Below, piece by piece: positions 20,208 to 21,380 of a stretch of DNA of 21,380 nt (position 1 is the stretch's first letter; every line of letters starts with the position of its first letter). The position numbers were made by a program, and so were the translations under genes. The stretch is from a virus, in IMG/VR virus record IMGVR_UViG_3300001371_000011, positions 1-21,380 of that record; one strand, written 5' to 3'. The notes beneath the pieces were generated by a model. That model saw only the letters and a program-made list of their open reading frames with translations. It made no database searches and had not been told where the DNA came from.

Positions 20208-20693
20208 ATGTTGTTTAAACAAGAGCTAAGACACAAGATGCTTGAGGTCAAAAAGACTCAAACACGTCGCCCGGTCAAAGATGGTGAATATCTTAAATTC
20301 GATGATCAAGTTATTGCTGCTAATGGTCGCATCAAACGGCAAGTGGGTCATGAGTATGCAGTCCAGTACGGGCGTGGCAAACCCACGTGCTGGTGGAGGC
20401 AAAATCATGCTGCTGAACCTATAGAAATCCCATATAGCCTGTACACGAAGGAACGAGAGCAATCTGGGAAAGATTGGCAGGCAGCCTTCACACAGGATAA
20501 AGGCTGGAAGCAATTCAAAATCGAAATCATCCGTATCCGCCGTGAAGATGTCCGCAATATCTCTCATGAAGATGCCATTGCCGAGGGGTTCAGCAACCGA
20601 CATGGATTCTTGGAAACATGGTGTGGATTCTATGATGCCGGCATCATTAAGCACATTGGGAAAGAATGGAATGCTCTGCCCATCAGGTGGTAG
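20208..20693 (+). CDS. ASCH-domain protein
   Basis: 161 residues; AAGGAAGGACTAAGG precedes the ATG. The protein shows the ASCH pattern of phage and prophage members: LFKQELRHKMLEVKKTQTRR (the 'K-T-x-T-R-R' element), GHEYAVQYGRG for the beta-barrel strand, WKQFKIEIIRIRREDV with a 'I-x-I-x-x-I-R-x-E' strand, and ISHEDAIAEGFSNRHGFLE ('DAxAEGF'). ASCH proteins bind RNA or act on modified nucleosides (some hydrolyse N4-acetylcytidine). It ends at an amber codon, after which the same frame stays coding-like for 38 codons. It heads the unit closed by the terminator at 21064. Confidence 0.85.
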   Translation: MLFKQELRHKMLEVKKTQTRRPVKDGEYLKFDDQVIAANGRIKRQVGHEYAVQYGRGKPTCWWRQNHAAEPIEIPYSLYTKEREQSGKDWQAAFTQDKGWKQFKIEIIRIRREDVRNISHEDAIAEGFSNRHGFLETWCGFYDAGIIKHIGKEWNALPIRW

Positions 20694-20810
20694 AGCTATG
20701 AGTGGTGGCAAACGATCTCCACTGTTCCAAGCGAAATTCGTGGCGAATCAGTTCTTGCACTTTCGCTAGAAGGTGTCATTGAGGATGAGGAAACAGATGA
20801 TGATGGATGA
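20694..20810 (+). other. in-frame coding-like tail after the ASCH amber codon
   Basis: In the ASCH frame, the TAG at 20691-20693 is followed by 38 sense codons to a TGA (20808-20810). They read SYEWWQTISTVPSEIRGESV, then LALSLEGVIEDEETDDDG. The run has no start codon of its own. It could be a lost C-terminus, a fused remnant of another gene, or an amber-readthrough extension. Other frames here give only a 23-residue reading. Confidence 0.4.
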
Positions 20811-21057
20811 TAAATGTGAGTGTTCAAAGTGTAAAAGCGGTAACTGGCGTTGTTGGGATGAGCGCGTTGAGTGGTTTTTTGATCCCGCCGAAACCGATAC
20901 AGAAAATCAATATTTTGAATTTCCTGTCGGCTATCTTGTCTGTAAAGATTGCGGCAATGCTTGGCTAGATTACCCTGATTTTGGTGATGATGTTCAACAC
21001 ATTGGCAGCACACACCAATTAAATCAAATTTGGTATGGATATGATTATGACGGCTGA
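20797..21057 (+). CDS. zinc-ribbon-like protein, 86 residues
   Basis: ATG at 20797 with TGAGG 6 bases upstream (three ATG codons in a row, so the exact start is uncertain by two residues); overlaps the ASCH tail frame. Two cysteine pairs, KCECSKC near the N-terminus and LVCKDCG about 40 residues later, plus an RC in between, fit a small zinc ribbon. The stretch between is acidic with several W/F residues, and the C-terminus is acidic and Tyr-rich. Zinc-ribbon proteins of this size occur in phages as DNA/RNA binders or transcription modulators; the specific role is unknown. Confidence 0.65.
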   Translation: MMMDDKCECSKCKSGNWRCWDERVEWFFDPAETDTENQYFEFPVGYLVCKDCGNAWLDYPDFGDDVQHIGSTHQLNQIWYGYDYDG

Positions 21058-21063
21058 CTACCC

Positions 21064-21091
21064 AAAGGCGCTTTCGACGAGGCGCTTTTTT
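21064..21091 (+). terminator. GGCGC-type terminator, copy 4
   Basis: Hairpin AAAGGCGCTTT / GAGGCGC with a T6 tail, the best U-tract of the four copies. It separates the ASCH/zinc-ribbon unit from the methyltransferase gene. Confidence 0.85.
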
Positions 21092-21147
21092 ATCCCTGCC
21101 CCTACTAAGATATTGGATATTATGATTAAGACATTAAAAAGGATACT

Positions 21148-21380
21148 ATGAACCTGCTACCGACATTCGCACAATCACATCAAGACATCACTCCCCTGCT
21201 GAACCAGATACACCACAGCGATTGTTTTGATTTGCTGGCAAGGTTGCCTGATAAAAGTGTGGATATGGGGTTGGTAGATTTACCGTACAATAGCTTAACT
21301 CATCTTGAATGGGAAAGTAAATTTGATTTAACTGCTATGTGGGTAGAGGTTAAGCGTGTTTTAAAGGCCAATTGTGTAGC
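21148..21380 (+). CDS. DNA methyltransferase (DLPY type), N-terminal part, cut by window edge
   Basis: ATG at 21148 with AAAGGA 5 bases upstream. The visible 77 residues include IHHSDCFDLLARLPDKSVDM and LVDLPYNSL, the catalytic motif IV (usually D/N/S-P-P-Y; the DLPY form is common in phage N6-adenine methyltransferases), then LEWESKFDLTAMWVEVKRVL. The order (HSDCFDLL then catalytic motif) matches beta-class amino-methyltransferases, where motif IV comes first. It uses S-adenosylmethionine to methylate adenine (or N4 of cytosine). The target and the C-terminal part lie outside the window. No restriction partner is visible here, so it could protect the phage from host restriction. Confidence 0.85.
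   Translation, partial: MNLLPTFAQSHQDITPLLNQIHHSDCFDLLARLPDKSVDMGLVDLPYNSLTHLEWESKFDLTAMWVEVKRVLKANCV

Noticed and set aside
20691-20693. TAG used as a sense codon across the genome
   Set aside because: Several well-bounded genes end in TAG with immediate repeats or overlaps (665, 3373, 12532, 20056), and other proteins are of normal length without readthrough.
1-21380. tRNA genes, CRISPR arrays, integrase or transposase genes
   Set aside because: Read through on both strands by eye, no cloverleaf with a CCA end, no regular short repeat array and no recombinase motif was noticed; a tRNAscan or HMM run would be needed to exclude them.

Overview
The window looks like part of a bacteriophage or phage-like plasmid genome of a bacterium. 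Genes are dense and mostly small, often overlap by a few bases (ATGA, TAATG), and carry Shine-Dalgarno sites of the AAGGAG type. Promoters match the sigma-70 consensus (TTGACA / TATAAT) and stop signals are hairpins with T-tracts. Base composition is moderately AT-rich. I cannot name the host phylum from the sequence. No tRNA, rRNA, CRISPR array, integrase or transposase was seen.

Layout. (1) 1-2821, plus strand: end of a virion-type module, with a partial protein, a small membrane-anchored protein, a C1q/TNF-like tail-fibre candidate, a membrane-anchored coiled-coil protein and a holin-like membrane protein, closed by a terminator. (2) 2987-3698, minus strand: a small unit with one intact 69-residue gene and one frameshifted gene. 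(3) 3699-7451, plus strand: a cassette with its own promoter and a palindromic operator candidate, coding an unknown protein, a GT-A glycosyltransferase, a GT-B+GT-A fusion glycosyltransferase and a PAPS-type sulfotransferase. It ends in a second copy of the 139-bp repeat/terminator found after the holin-like gene. (4) 7612-13548, minus strand: a 12-gene run read from a consensus promoter at 13578-13605. It includes a 338-residue unknown protein, a paralogue-forming CNEG protein, a polytopic membrane protein, a ParB-like HTH protein, a PD-(D/E)XK nuclease and several small proteins. (5) 13806-16918, plus strand: replication block with a winged-helix initiator-like protein and a TOPRIM primase-helicase. 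(6) 16915-21380, plus strand: accessory genes in small units separated by four near-identical GGCGC hairpin terminators. These include an HTH regulator, a tRNA-guanine-transglycosylase-like protein (possible DNA-base modification), a ribbon-helix-helix-like protein with a 15-bp hairpin in its gene, a second CNEG protein, an ASCH protein, a zinc-ribbon protein and the start of a DNA methyltransferase.

The main distinctive features are the glycosyl/sulfo-transfer cassette and a network of long non-coding repeats (139, about 116, 86 and 100 bp, each in two copies). These repeats sit exactly at gene ends and gene starts and appear to be exchangeable terminator/promoter modules. A 50-nt core occurs four times, each time within about 10 nt of a stop codon.
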